Notes: generated by a model from the sequence alone, not told the origin. A stretch of 64,000 nucleotides of DNA from Dactylonectria macrodidyma (GCA_020744425.1 JAGMUV010000015.1:1364001-1428000), one strand, 5' to 3'; numbered from the stretch's first letter, positions 1 through 12,400 are shown. Translations and numbers: made by a program.

Positions 1-1577
1 CTACGGCATTTCAGTCTCGACTGTGAAAGACCTCGTTGTCGCGAGGCGACTTAACTTGAGCGGCCAGGCTCGTTATGTAGGTGGTCAGATCAGCGATGAG
101 AGCTACCAGAGAACGATCGATGGCCTGACACAACTGGACCTTGAAAGCGCCAAGTCGGATGGTCGTGGTGTCGGGCAAACGCCTCCGGCCGATGGGCCAG
201 ACAATGGCGGCGAAGTATCGCATGGGTTTGAGCACTACGGGCGCGGGCATCACCTACCAAACGAGCAATAGCAGACGTGATGGCCATGTCGAAACCCTCC
301 TCCAAAACCGCCGAGATCCGCTAGACCACTATACGTAGGGTCTAAAACGCCGAATGCCCCTAGTCGTCTGCGCCGAGCAATACCAGAAGTACCTTCACTG
401 CCTGCCCAATAATCCAGCGGTTGTTTGACTCCAACAACTCTGCTCAGCAGATCTTTACCGAAGAACAACAAACACTGGAATTGCAAAACACAAGACAAGA
501 TCTGCCACGCGGCACTACACCATCAAGCCTGATGACCAACTTCATACGCGGTTTCGGTTGGCAAGAGTTGCTCCGGGGCGGACGCCGCAATCTTCTCATT
601 ACAATATTGGAATTGTTTGCTCTGACTAGCTAGTCACTCTGTCTTGGAGTTTACGAAAACAAGTCATTTTTTAGTTTAGCAGTAGATGAGGAGCGGCTAG
701 TTCTCATTGTGGCAGCAGTTGGTGCGGGCCGGGTTGGACTGCGGATGGTAACGCCATTCTTAACTTGGATATCTACTTCCAGAAACCAAATACCGAGGCA
801 CGACTGTTTTCTCACGTGCAGTGAAAGTCGGCTCTGGGTGTCGAAGCCTTTGGTATGGGGTCAGGAGGAATCCAATCCCGATATTTGTTTGATGGCGTCA
901 CGATAAAGTTCGTCGTTTTGTACCAAGGCGTTCGGGAGAGTGATGACAACGACATCATCGACTACGTATACGATGACTAATATCGCCACGTTCAAGTATC
1001 ACATCACGGAGCTTGGATTAGATTACGAGTGTGCAAAGGAGGAGTTAGCTTTCAGAAGAGATTGAATTAGAACTACCGTGGGAGCCGATTCCATCGTCCG
1101 TGACAAATGTATGTGCAACTTCTGGTAAGAAGAAGAAGAAGAAGAGGAAGAAGAGTGATCATTGAGATAACCAATGTCAGTGGAGGCTTTGGAATACTAC
1201 AGGCACTACTGGATCGGGGAATGGTAACAAACAGGGAGAGGCCGAATTTGACCTCAGTTGCTCCCGAAGGCGTCGACTTGACCAACCTGATCTTCAGCGG
1301 AAATCACAGTCCGTCACCGTCTAGCAGCCCTCATAACGCTTAGAATTTGAACTTTTGGACCTATATCACTTTTTCCTACTCGGTCAAGGACAAAAAGTGG
1401 TGGCTGACTGGTCGAGCTGGGGAGTGAAGATGCGGCGACTCCATGGATTTTGGGTTCTAGTTCATAAGAGGCTTCCTGGCGGCAACCATAAGCTCTCCTA
1501 AGGAAATCTCTGATAAAAGATAGTGACTGTGCTCTCGGTAAGGCATGACATACTACTCATGTCACCCGAGTACACCC
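1..1577. other. No gene recognised; contains a short GAA-rich microsatellite
   Basis: Only short overlapping open frames occur on both strands and none carries a motif I recognise. Positions 1128-1155 are an imperfect AAG/GAA microsatellite. The first 350 bases are more GC-rich than the rest and could be the edge of a gene lying outside the window, but no frame is convincing. Confidence 0.4.
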
Positions 1578-3362
1578 TTACTGCAATTTGAACCCCCCCT
1601 TGCAAAGTACCTGAAAGACCCTCCTCTTGTCATACCGCTCCGCAATGCCGACCAGCTTCTGGTGATTGGCATTTCCGTAATGCGCCAGGACATTTTGATG
1701 CTCCGCAGCATTGTTCATCCAGATATAGGGTTCTAGCAATCCTCTCGCAGATGCCATCTCCTCAACCTCGGATAGAAATCTTTTGTCGGCATTGAGTACA
1801 ACCTCATCATCAGCCGCGCTGGACCAGCCCGAATCAAGGCATAGAACTGTTTAATATATTAGTCGAGATTTCTTGGTGACAGGCGCTGGGTAGGTCCCTT
1901 ACTCAACTGCGGTATCTGGTCAAGTCCCGTTGGGTTCCCTCCTCTGGCGATCCCGGCTTTGACTGAGCTCACCGGGACTGCCTGAAAGGCTAGGGTGAGG
2001 GCCAATCCGGTGATATGCAAAATATCATTGTATACTTTGTCGAAAACTTGGACAATGTCGAGGTAGAGCGCTTTGGACAGTCTGACCGTGAGTGTGCCAA
2101 AGTTGTACCTGTTGACTGTGAGAATTTGGTCCCTCATATGGAGGGTCTAATCAAATTTAGACCCTTCCTTGGCGGAATAAAAGCTTTACCTCTGTCCTTT
2201 TGTAAAAATTAATCCTTCACTAGTATCAGGGAACGATTCAAAGAACTTCTGAGGTCTGATAGAATTCTGAAGGGGTCCAATGTCCAAAAAGCGGTTGAGG
2301 AACCCCGGCTTGGTGTCAACTGATTGATAGTCGGAGACACCTACCGCGATCATGTGTAGATTCTGCGCTGGTATCTTGATGATGGTCGGTCCTATTTCGC
2401 TACCGAGGTTATTCTCATAGTCATGTTCCTGGTAGTCCGCAAGGGCCTGCACTACATCGCCGATCTTATCCGGCGTGTATATCAGGGCGCCGCTCAAGAT
2501 CTGTTCAGGAAGTTGAACAGTGGCAAGATCAAAGTGAGTAACGATACCGAAATTGTTGGATCCGCCCTTGAGAGCCCAGAAAAGATCAGGGTTCTCGTTT
2601 TCATTTGCGTTTAGGATCTCGCCTCCGCTAGTGACAACTTCAAAGTTCAGGACCCCATCGGAGGAAAAGCCGGATAATCCAAGCAAGGGGGACGTTCCAC
2701 CTAAAGCTAGTCAATGCGAATAGAACTTGGCTGTTTGAAGCGATTTTAATCCCCCAACTTACATCCAGTGAGGAGCCCGCCGCAGCCAACATCTGCATAG
2801 CGGCCTCCGGCGACGGCAAGATTGCCCTTGTCCAATTCTTTGTACACTTGACCCCATCGGCATCCAGCCCCGATCTTGACGGACTTTTTGTTCTTTTCAA
2901 GAACCACTTGGTTCAGATTCTCAAGGGAGATCAGAGTTCCCCCAGTGGAAGAAGCCCAATCTGGGTAAGGGGCATGGCCTCCACTGCGTATGGCAAACGG
3001 GGTATTGAAAAATTCAATGACCCTCAGGCCTTTAGCAACTTCGGATGCTGAATTTGGAGAGAAGATGGTCGAGGCATCCAGCCTGGCTCGAGTAGACCTG
3101 GATCCATTAGCATGATATTCATAGGAGCTGGTGATCTAAGCTCATACCAATTAACGTCCCTCTTAGCAGCGTAGTCTCCATCGCTCTTCCGGGTGGTGTA
3201 GGTAGGGAATAATTTTTTGAGAACCACAGATGCAATAGTAGCGGAGACCTTGCTCGTGTCTTGTACCCTAGAACCTTGAAGTTGAACTACATGGTTCTTT
3301 AACTCTTCAGTAGCGGTCGCAGTTAGCCCAAGGCCATTTAAAAAAGTAGATAAGCCTTCCAT
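1578..3362 (-). CDS. FAD-linked oxidoreductase, berberine bridge enzyme (BBE)-like
   Basis: Flavoprotein oxidase of the PCMH/BBE type; in fungi such enzymes usually oxidise alcohols or close rings in secondary metabolism. Exon 1 starts at 3362 ([12 protein letters not shown]). An intron at 3098-3147 restores the frame as [20 protein letters not shown], and another at 2701-2762 leads from GGLLTG to GTSPLLG. The FAD-linking His is in [11 protein letters not shown]. The FAD domain continues through [17 protein letters not shown] and [19 protein letters not shown]. The C-terminal BBE segment follows after an intron near 2135-2230 and another near 1850-1890, and ends with [19 protein letters not shown] and a stop at 1578-1580. 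The total of about 480 residues fits the family. The last two introns are the least certain. No disabling mutation is evident. The P450 about 0.8 kb away on the same strand could be a pathway partner (inference). The substrate is unknown. Confidence 0.85.
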
Positions 3363-4187
3363 GTCTGGCCTTAGGGGCTGTTATCGCCTTGTTTAAAGTC
3401 TTTAAGATAGTTTTCAGACAACTTTAAAGTGCTTGATTTCTGAGCTATTATCATCACACAACCGTATTCTATATAGATCACCTATCCTTCGTTTCCATTA
3501 CCATTCGGAGATCATGAAAGGTAGTTCCGAGACGCGGGTTAGAATTATCCGAAAAGTCCGAGCAATTCCACCAAGCACTGCAGTACAATCTCCAATACAA
3601 CCCAAGATTCCTTGACAACCGGCGGCTTGTAGTGGGTCTTGGTATATTCGGTAAAGAAACTTCCATATCCCCCCTCCCCGGTCGGAATATGGCCCCCCGG
3701 TTACCTGGGATACACCATTATTCACTTCGCAATAGAATTGAACATCTCCGTACTTCCGGTGTTTCAGGTGTTGTTTTCTTATTCCAGATAGTAGCTCGGA
3801 GGTCTAGAATAGATTTTATGCGTGAATCATTGTGATAGGGGTGTGTAGATAGTTAGAATATTCTACGGAACTGTAAAACTACCCAGTTCGAAGCGGTATC
3901 AAAGAAAATAAGGTTATTATGTGTGGAAGAGCCTTGGGCCAATACGCAGAGACAATCACATGGGGATCACGGCGGACTAGGAAAAAGACCAAGCATAGGT
4001 AATCGGATAGTTTAAGATTCTGAGTAGAATTGAGTCTCGCTATTTCCCATCCTGCGTGTCGTGTCTGTACATCATTGACATCCCAACACGAGTCTCAACT
4101 AAGAGCATATCATCAAACTTAGACACGAATAACATATCCCGTGACCCGTGACATCGGTTCTTGAGAAAATAGGCTACCAAGAAAGGG
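3363..4187. other. Intergenic, no gene recognised
   Basis: The stretch between the oxidoreductase start and the P450 stop holds the promoter of the former and the 3' flank of the latter. Small frames on both strands show no recognisable protein. Confidence 0.4.
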
Positions 4188-6170
4188 CTACTTTTGGGTC
4201 TTGGTAATGATGACGGGAAGGGGCTCCTTTGTCAGCGTCAGATAGCTCTCCGTGTTGTCAATATATCCCTTCTTGTCAAACCCAGGAGCAATCCGGAAGT
4301 CATAATGCCGGAGAGATCTAAAAGGTTGGTGGGTTAGCGCATTCCTCCATTTTTGTCCCAACAGTATTCACTCACTTGACCAGGAAGATTCTGATTTCCA
4401 TCAGGGCTAAATGTCTTCCAACACAGGCGTACACGCCCTGCGAAAAGGGAATAAAAGCACCAAGGTTATGAGCTCCTTCGAATCCCGAGTTCTCAATCCA
4501 TCTTTCAGGGATAAAGTCCCAAGGTTTTTCGAAGTTGCGAGGGTCGTGATGAAGTGTCCAACCATGTACACTAATTTTAGTGCCCTCCGGAACATGCTTG
4601 CCATCAATGACTATACCCCCAGGAGTATCCACGACTCTTTGCATTCCGTTCGGGCCTGGAGGAAGCAATCGCAATGCCTCGTTAATGCATGCGTTCAGAT
4701 ACGGAGCTCGAAGGGGGTCTCCAAGGACCGCTGAATCAAATTCATCCTCGCTGTTGAAGATGTCGAGACACTCCTCCTTCAGTTTCTTGTATGCATTCTC
4801 GTTGTGAACTAACCAGTAAATGCAAGACCTGCAGAGGATTATTGTCAGCGCCGACCGGTAAATATCAATGATCGGTATGACCTTACGCCATGGCTACGGT
4901 CGTGGTATCACTGCCGCCAATGATGATCATTCTCGATTCCGCTGCAAGACACTGTTTCGACAAAGCATTCTTGGGGTTCTTTTCCCCAGCTTTCAAGAGG
5001 AAGCCAAAAGCATCAACTTCATCCGATCCTCTTGCCTTTATGCGCTTCTCGAATTGTTCGTCGCCAAATTTCATGAAAGCGGCTGTGTCCTTACGACGCC
5101 CTTCATCAAGAGGCATCAGTGCTACAAGCGGCATGACCCAAGAGATGGCTCCCAGTGAGGCCACATATTCGAGCACGGAATGGATATAGCGCACATAAAA
5201 GTGAGTTTTGGCATCTCTTAGTGAGTTGAATTCCACTCCCTGGGGAAAATATTAGCATGCAGTTGACACGAAGCGTTTGTTGCAGAGTTGACATACAAAG
5301 GCGATTTTTCCCATGACATCAAAGCCAAGGTACTCAGCCCATCTCACAATATCAACAGGTTCACCGGATTGGGATAACTTTTTGAAATTTTCCAGGAGAA
5401 CATCAACGAGCTCGAGAATGCGAGCCTCGTAAACTTTGAGAGCTCTTGGGGTAAGGGCGGCATCCCACAACTTGCGTCGCATCTTGTGGGGTTGGTAGGC
5501 TTGAATTGAGAAGAGAGAAGGGTCCTTCTCATTCAACTGTTGGAAATACCAGGGCCCCTTGGGAAACTTGGACCTGGCACCGTGGATGATTGGCAGATAT
5601 TCGGGGTCCGCAACTGATATCTCGTTTGGTCCGACTCGGATATAATCACCATGCTTCGAGTGTTGTTTGGTGATATAGTGATGCGTCTGGCCAGTTTTTG
5701 CCACCTGGTAGGCGTGCCATTTCGAAATCGCTGCGAGTTTATCACCCGGGAAGTTCCGAAGGGGGTTGAAATACAGCCTGTAAATAAGAATCGAGATACT
5801 GAGCATGCTCGGTCAGTTTCCCGTTGCGCTGTGGTTTACCAGGAGCACTTGCCTCAATGTAATTAGATAGGCGACTATTGCTTCAGCTGTTTGAGCAAAC
5901 TTGACATCGTTGAGGGAAATGGAATCGTATCGAGATAGCGGAGAAGCGTTTGATATTCCGAAAGCAAGGAGGTTCAGCAGGGCCAGTTCAACAAGAAACC
6001 GAATGATGGAGGGTTCGAATGTCTTGTAGGAAATGTGAGCCAACTAAATATAATTAGCCTTTCGGTGCTATTTGAACAATATAGAGCAGAGATAAAAATA
6101 CCAAGCCCAGGAAAATATACGTGATGGTCAAGTTCTGGTCAACCAGCTGGATGATGTCCATTGCTGCCAT
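4188..6170 (-). CDS. Cytochrome P450 monooxygenase, six exons
   Basis: Membrane-anchored haem-thiolate monooxygenase. Exons are 6102-6170, 5853-6043, 5297-5798, 4887-5239, 4376-4828 and 4188-4317, giving 565 codons plus stop. The start MAAMDIIQLVDQ opens an N-terminus with several hydrophobic segments, longer than usual for a P450. I-helix motif GGSDTTTVAM, ExxR helix NEALRLLP, FIPERW, and haem-binding loop FSQGVYACVGRHLALMEI with the Cys ligand are all present, so catalysis should be possible. Intron 2 (5799-5852) uses a GC donor (AG/GCAAGTG). The other introns are GT-AG and 57-58 bases long. The pairing with the neighbouring FAD oxidoreductase suggests a small biosynthetic unit, but no backbone synthase is visible. 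The substrate cannot be inferred. Confidence 0.93.
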
Positions 6171-6625
6171 CTTGGGCACCTGAATTTTCATTTAAAATTA
6201 GGCAAAGCAGCGTGTTCTCCCACAGCGTGTTCTCCCAAAAGAAATCTCAATATTATTTTATTAACTATGAGCTAGTCGTAGCTTCTCTACTATAACTACA
6301 AGGCATTCCCGGATTTCGGAAGGCTCAACGAGCTCCGGAGGAGAATCACCCGACACGGTGACCCGCGTCGGCTAGACCACCCGTGTTTCATGACGGAACG
6401 ACGGAAAGGCGACCTTCGATCCGCCGGTGTCACCTCCTACATTCTACCGAGAACGGACAAACACCGTGCCGAGAGGTGAATGCCAATTGCTTCGGTGTTA
6501 CACAGCGCATTCCCGAAATCAGCCCTCGGTTCCCAAGTTATGAGCACCGCATATCCGGGACTGTGACGGAAACAATCCTTCATGGTGCCACAAATTCTTG
6601 TTACTGTCATCAAATCACCTGGACG

Positions 6626-6720
6626 GCTTCCGTAGCACAGTCGGTTAGAGCATCGTACTAATACTTCAATTACCAGTGTTGGTGATGCGAGGGTCGCAGG
6701 TTTAAGCCGTGCCGGGAGCA
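6626..6720 (+). tRNA. tRNA-Ile (anticodon AAU) with intron, probably degenerate
   Basis: The acceptor arms GCTTCCG (6626-6632) and CGGGAGC (6713-6719) pair with one G-U. The anticodon stem TCGTA / TGCGA surrounds loop CTAATA with anticodon AAT at 6660-6662, and about 21 bases between them behave as an intron at the canonical site after position 37. The D stem has one mismatch (GCAC versus GAGC). The T arm is abnormal: the loop reads TTTAAGC instead of TTCGAAT-like, losing C56, and its stem has a G-G mismatch. These lesions suggest a dying or dead tRNA gene. T-runs downstream could serve as a Pol III terminator. Confidence 0.7.
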
Positions 6721-6743
6721 ACAGACTCTTGATGCCATCCAGG

Positions 6744-6761
6744 TTTTTTGTGTTTTTTTTT
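6744..6761 (+). terminator. Poly-T runs downstream of the tRNA-like gene (Pol III terminator candidate)
   Basis: A T6 run begins 24 bases after the tRNA 3' end and a T9 run follows at 6753-6761. Pol III stops at such runs, but T-rich tracts are common here and the tRNA is itself damaged. Confidence 0.4.
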
Positions 6762-8022
6762 GGTTTGGAATCTTTTTTTTTCTTCATTGATTCACATGAA
6801 TAAATAGCCAGGGATTTTGTCATCTGGCACTAGGGCAAACAGCTATTCAATTGCTTGATTTTTGTCAGGAGGCGATTGAGCGCAGGGTGAAGCAAAGATT
6901 AGCAACAGACATGGATTCTGTTGGTGTGGATTCGACCGTACAATCCGGGTTTAGCCACCGTCCCGATTTACACCTAATTTGTAAGGCAACAGCCGACATC
7001 GCTGATCACAAAGCCGACCGCGGCGTCTCCCCTTTTCTAGCTAGTCAGATCAATCATAACACAATATTCCTATGCATCCTGCCGCGGCTAGCTTTCAATA
7101 GATTCATTGTAGGTGTTGCGCGGATTCTTCCTCGGCACGTGACCTCCCCACGATCTCTATCCTACCCTAAACGCTCACTCGGCCCAGGAATTATGTATTC
7201 TCTATTCATTACTTGGGCTCGGCTTGTAATAGATAATAGTTCTCTCTCTCTATTTTATTTTCTCTTATTCTTGCTAGACGCATGATCCTATTCTCTTAGC
7301 GTGCAATTCGATGTCGCCCCAGTTTGACAGATGACACAGCCCAACACAAATAAAGTGCATCTTTACTCATCCTCGAAGTGACCCCATTGAAAACCAGCCC
7401 AGTTCATCCAGTATGGATAATTTACTTCTAGCAAGAACTTAGACGAAAAGATTGTCCAAACAATATATCACTATATATATACCTAGGATAACGATCGCGA
7501 TATTCTGTTCAGGACTGTGTCCCAAACAGAACTTGTCTCGAGCAGAGACCAAGGTTCCATGAATGATTAGCCCACCAATGCAATCCTAGTCCAAGTAGGC
7601 ACAAAACTGTTACTAGTGTGTAATTATATAACACCGCCCATTCTCTGAGAGAGGTTGAGGAGATACGTCTTACCATCCCCAAGCTTGCAAGATTAAAAAT
7701 TTGAGAAACCCATGCGAAAAGCAAATCTGCAAAGAAGTGAGTGGTGGAGCTTGCTCACCTTGCAAGAGGAACTTCATATACTGCACAGTTCTTGATACCT
7801 TTTATGCCTACTATATTACTATATATATGCCACCTGGGCCATCTCAGTAAATACAACCCGATAGGAATGGTAGCGACAGGGTGCGTTCAAGGTGGAGTAA
7901 TCCACTAAATAAGTCTTCCAAACAATCCTAGCTTAAACATAGGAAAGATAGCTGTCGATAAAATAGAAAGGATGCTTGAATCATCCATCCCCTGCTACCT
8001 GGAGCTGACAATGAATAGCTTT

Positions 8023-8372
8023 TCAAAGTGCCGCTTTAAAATCCGAGAGAAACCTCCACCTCGTCTTGGCATTCCAGCCTTGGGCCAGAAAGTCGTTTGC
8101 AGATTCAGGAAAAAACTTCACCACACCTTTCAAAATGGGCGTCATGTGCAATGACAACAAAGACATTTTCATTGGCACCGGCTTCTTGTAGTTTTTCAAT
8201 CGTCTCCTCCGCAACGTCAGGGTCGCACAGCACCATTCCAGGCCTCTTTTGAGCATAGAATGGGAGTGATTTGGCGCCATCGCGAAGTAGATTTTCGAAG
8301 TTGGAACCGGGACAGGGTGTGGCGAGAGCCGGCTCAAGTTGGTGAGGGTCGCGCTCCTCACACCTTAATACT
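8023..8372 (-). pseudogene. 3' fragment of a metallo-beta-lactamase-type lactonase gene, frameshifted
   Basis: The reverse strand reads ERDPHQLEPALATPCPGSNF, continues through VLCDPDVAEETIEKLQEAG and ENVFVVIAHD, then switches frame by one base to LKGVVKFFPESANDFLAQG and WRFLSDFKAAL with a stop at 8023-8025. The order and wording match the C-terminal part of fungal metallo-beta-lactamase-fold proteins related to quorum-quenching lactonases (family knowledge). The zinc-binding HxHxDH half of the protein is absent upstream, where the sequence becomes a mutated transporter relic. It is therefore a truncated remnant with a frameshift near 8140-8150. Confidence 0.65.
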
Positions 8373-8583
8373 AATTCTGCTCATCAGATTCATTTCCGAA
8401 GCAAACTTCTTTTCAGTTCTAATACTCTAGCCAATACAGGCCTTCAATATATAGACATAGCCCTATTAAAGTAGGACTTCAAGATTTACCATTCAGACTC
8501 AGTATCATAGTCAGTTGCGTCATCACAATAGGCTTCATAAGTCAATTCCGTAGACATAGCATTCACTAGCTTCTTACCGCAGC

Positions 8584-9142
8584 ATCTTATACCGTAACAG
8601 CCAAATGCAGCGCTTTAGCTGCAGCTGACCTGGACAATAAAAAGATCATATACCCAATCCTCTTAATTACAGATCTTAGAGTTAGCGGAATCGTCATACC
8701 AACTCGTATCATGACAACCATCATATCGCCAGATAAGATTATTGCCACCATCACATCTCTAACATTATCCATTCGCGTCATTAGTAGCGCTATCAGATAT
8801 ACCGTTTATTACAACATGCTCATACAGAAACTCAAGCTACTACTAATTGAGCATATATAGCTAACAGTAGTCCTCAATAGTTTGCAGGAACCGGGGTCAA
8901 TCATGGCAGCCATTGAACTAACCTCTGCATCCCTCATTGACCGAATAGTATATATACCTGGAATCGATAGAAACGTCACCAAATAAGAAGCGGTCATTGT
9001 AGCTGGCCAGCCTGCCTTTTCCAATGCGTATAAATGGGTCTACTACTGCAGTATCGCGTTTAGTGGGGTGTCAGTGATTGCAAGTTTGTTTGTAGAGGAT
9101 ATCATGGAGTTTATGGATGATCACATTGCTGCCGTCCTCTGA
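8584..9142 (+). pseudogene. C-terminal relic of a TRI12-type MFS efflux pump
   Basis: One frame reads ALAAADLDNKK, then VSGIVIPTRIMTTIISPDKI, then TLSIRVISSAIRYTVYYN, and ends NAYKWVYYCSIAFSGVSVIA and FVEDIMEFMDDHIAAVL with a stop at 9140-9142. The order matches the last transmembrane segments and tail of fungal TRI12-like drug:H+ antiporters. Two in-frame stops (8858-8860 and 8984-8986) disable it, and the N-terminal two thirds are missing or unreadable. The high A+T content of 8400-8900 suggests point-mutation decay. Confidence 0.7.
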
Positions 9143-9446
9143 AGGGTTTCCTTTTTGGTTAGCCATAGCATAATATCAAACTACAACTCGACTTACGATC
9201 AAAGTTCTTTTCACTGTTCCTCGTATGTTATTGGCTCAGTCTTTTCGCCGGAGCAGTCTTCGTCTTGGCTGTGCTTGGGATGATTCACTTCAATGGCGAA
9301 AACCGCCAGGAACTACAGAAAGACGCATAATACGTCCATAGAGACTATGAAAGAGTCTTTGATTGCTCTAGTACTGTGATATTGACTCTCAATCCCTCAT
9401 CCTGCTATCATCAAGAGCCTTCAATGTCAATCCTGTGCTGGAGGCA
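9143..9446. other. Fragment with a hydrophobic coding tail, then flank of the hAT insertion
   Basis: On the plus strand 9199-9330 reads a hydrophobic segment (LVCYWLSLFAGAVFVLAVLG) followed by a polar tail and stop, like the end of a membrane protein I cannot identify. On the minus strand 9427-9446 encodes the former C-terminus (PPAQD, stop at 9427-9429) of the VOC gene now interrupted by the hAT element. Confidence 0.4.
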
Positions 9447-9454
9447 CGAGGGAC
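9447..9454. repeat. Left 8-bp target-site duplication of the hAT element
   Basis: The octamer CGAGGGAC directly flanks the left end of the element and recurs directly after its right end at 12477-12484. An 8-bp duplication is diagnostic for the hAT superfamily. Confidence 0.9.
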
Positions 9455-12400
9455 CAAGGCTCGAAACCACTACATCCACTCCACTTTTGGACTAAGTAGA
9501 GTGGATGGACCATTTTTAGGCAATTACAAAGTGGATGTAGCACACTTTCGACCGGAGTGGAATGGATGTACACGTGGATTTATAAGTGGATTTTTGTAAG
9601 TGGACTTTTGAGGCTATTCACAACCTCGTCGACGCCTATTCAGCCTCACTTTCAGAGGTTAACACTAACTCTTCAGCCTCTTGCTGCTATGATGAATCGT
9701 CAACCTCGCTAGCGCTATCCTCGCCTTCGAATAGCCATTTTGACTCAGCAAGAGCCAGCTCGTCGTCGCTTAGAGTCCTACAGCCAGCATCCAGCTTACT
9801 TTCGAAGTATGACTTAAGCAATGGATCCAGGTCCTTGATAAGGCTAGCACGGTACTAAGAGCGTAAGACCTGATAAATGGCAATAATCTTAGCATCTAGG
9901 TTCGTATGCAACCCCAAGACCATCTTGCCAGCAGCTAAAAATAACCTCTCACACTCAGCTAACATCGGCTAGATCGTCAGGAAGTCCAAGGCCATCCTAG
10001 ATAACTGAGGATATCTGCCTTGCTTAGTGATCTAGTAACTAATTGGATTACGAACGTTGCTATTACTAGCGTTACGATCCGTCTGCCACGCTTAGTACTC
10101 GTTACTTACAATAGCTGCTGCGTAGGCTGGTATTAAGCTTAGCAGATGACTATTCTTCTCGAAGGGATTGAAAAACTGAGGTCTTTTTGCTAGTAGCTCG
10201 TCATCGCTTCTGCTGCTGCTAGTTCTAACCTCGAGATGAGCGTAATCGGATAGCCAGACGTTAGCAACCATCTCTTTTGCCTTTTTAACCTAGCTAGGCT
10301 TATGAGCCTACGTTTCATCAAACCAGTCCTAACGATAAGCTGGATAGAGCGCTATAGCTGTATAGTAGATGGGCGTCTCGTCCAGCTGCTGATAATATTC
10401 ATCTAGCTTATCCTAAGCAAGGTTGATTCCGATGCGGAAGTGCTCTGGATTAGGAAAATTAGCAGCAAGCTGCTTATATTCTTCCAGTGTGTTAAGCAGT
10501 AACTCATAGCTAAGCACCACGTCCCAGATATTGCCATAGGAGCCAGTCCAGCCTTGCTTACGCCTGCGGATATGTCCATTACCCTCAAGCGTCTTTACTA
10601 CGGTCTTAAAAACAGTCAGAATAGCCTCTAAATAGTAAAGAACCTCCTAGTCTTTATCCGTTAGCTGATTCTCGTCTCGGAGGATGCGTGGTTTTTTCGC
10701 CAACTTGGCTTGTGTTACTTAGCCAGTCTTTTTAGACCGATTTTCATCCTCCCATTACGCCTTATACTTAATTAGTAGGAGTTTGATAGAGGTTTTCAAC
10801 TGTAGAGCCCTGCGGATTATGTAGAGTTATAATAGCTAATGCGTATTATTATCGATAATTAGCTTAAGTGGTTTCTTCGATCGGAGTTTAAGGGTAGTAG
10901 CACAATTAATTTCGTCCTATTAGATATACTGAGTTAATATAAGATAAATAGGATTTAGTTAAACCGCTTACTCTCTGGACCTCCTTGAATAAGTAAATCA
11001 GCCAGTAGCTAATACGCACATTAACTACGATATTATGTAACTTGCTAACTGGTCCTTTTTTATGCTATTAAGCGTATTCAGTATTAGATAACGCTTCTAC
11101 GCCTAATAATTGCTTTTCGAACGTATTAGCGTTTTTACTAAATAAGAGCGCCTTGGCTGATAAGTTAATTGTGTGGCCAATACAGCGTCTTTAGCGCAAT
11201 CGGCCATCAAACCCAAGTTCAGCACTAATAACCTCCATTATAGTATCGTTATTTTTAGTATTATTGAGCGTAAAATAGCTAACCTTTTCTGGACTTATAC
11301 TAAGAGTGTGTAGGACGTCGAGAACCTCCCTACCGATCATTAAGCTGAAGTGATGATGAGCCTCTAGAACTCTAATCATGATTTTATATAGCCGATTCTT
11401 CTCGTCTCTGAAAAAACAAGCAATACTGTAGAGGGCAAGCTTATTTCGAAACGTCTAGCCATTAAATGAAATATGAAGGGCTCTAGGAGAGTTCCTTAGC
11501 ACCTTAATAACCGTCTGCTTGTAGCGGTTATACTCTTAAATGATCTTATATCGGATAGCTATAGCAGTCAAGTTAGCGTATTAAATAGAAACGGAGGGAC
11601 TTAAATAGTCGAAGATTTCTTAGAGGATGGGGTTCTTAGCAAAGGAAAATGACTGGTTACTACTAACGATTAACTTGACTAGCATATGCTAAAAATGTTG
11701 CTTATTAAAGCATAAGATAAAGCTATTTGCAATATTCTGTTCTATAGGCTTATTGACATCCAGTTTCAAAATAGAGGCAATAGTCAGCTGGTTTGATTTT
11801 AGTGCGCCTTCAGATTTAAGCTGTGCTATGCTCTTTTTCTCTCCCTCTGGTGCTGGTGTTTTATGCTCACGCCATAGATGATTTACCGCATTCTGGAGAC
11901 CTGAAGAGGTAAAACTCGCGATAATAGGACGATTTCTGAGGATACAGTCCTTATAAGCCCATTTGCGTAAGCCATAACGTTAAATATCATAGCCAAAGTC
12001 CCACAGCCAAGAGCTAGTATCACAAGCGCGTTCTGACTAATTCCAGCCTCTGAAATGGCGAAAAAGACGGTCTTCGAGCCGCTGCTGTTGGCCTGGTTGG
12101 CCTGGCTAGTTAGCTAACATCAAATTTTTTTTTTAGCAAAAATAAAGCAGGAAATCTGTAGAAAATGCACTTAATAGGGGTAGTTTCTCGTCAATATTAT
12201 TAAATTAGCTATAGGGGTGATCGACCTCGGCTAACTTGGGTCCAGGTACCTCGATTTAATAGGCAGTCATATATAAAAATAAGTACTATAAACCATATAG
12301 GGTCAGGGAATATCCCACTATACCTAAATCCACCTAAATCCACTCTATTACATCCACTTTCGTGTCCAAGTGTAGTGGATTATTACGTAATCTGAGCGCC

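Larger units (their letters stand above)
6171..8022. other. Gene-poor stretch containing one tRNA-like gene
   Basis: Apart from the tRNA-like sequence at 6626-6720 no gene is supported. A 144-codon frame at 6851-7285 has no recognisable motif and low-complexity ends. The segment near 7110-7285 (CACGTG, then CT-rich) resembles a fungal long terminal repeat in style, but I could not find matching TGT/ACA ends or a target duplication. Confidence 0.35.

Noticed and set aside
6437..6823. 128-codon minus-strand frame
   Set aside because: It overlaps the tRNA-like gene and its poly-T tail, which translate to Lys-rich nonsense.
6851..7285. 144-codon plus-strand frame
   Set aside because: No motif, no intron signals, hydrophobic CT-rich end; composition suggests non-coding or LTR-like sequence.
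7110..7285. Possible solo LTR
   Set aside because: Style is suggestive, but no paired TGT/ACA termini or target duplication could be found by eye.
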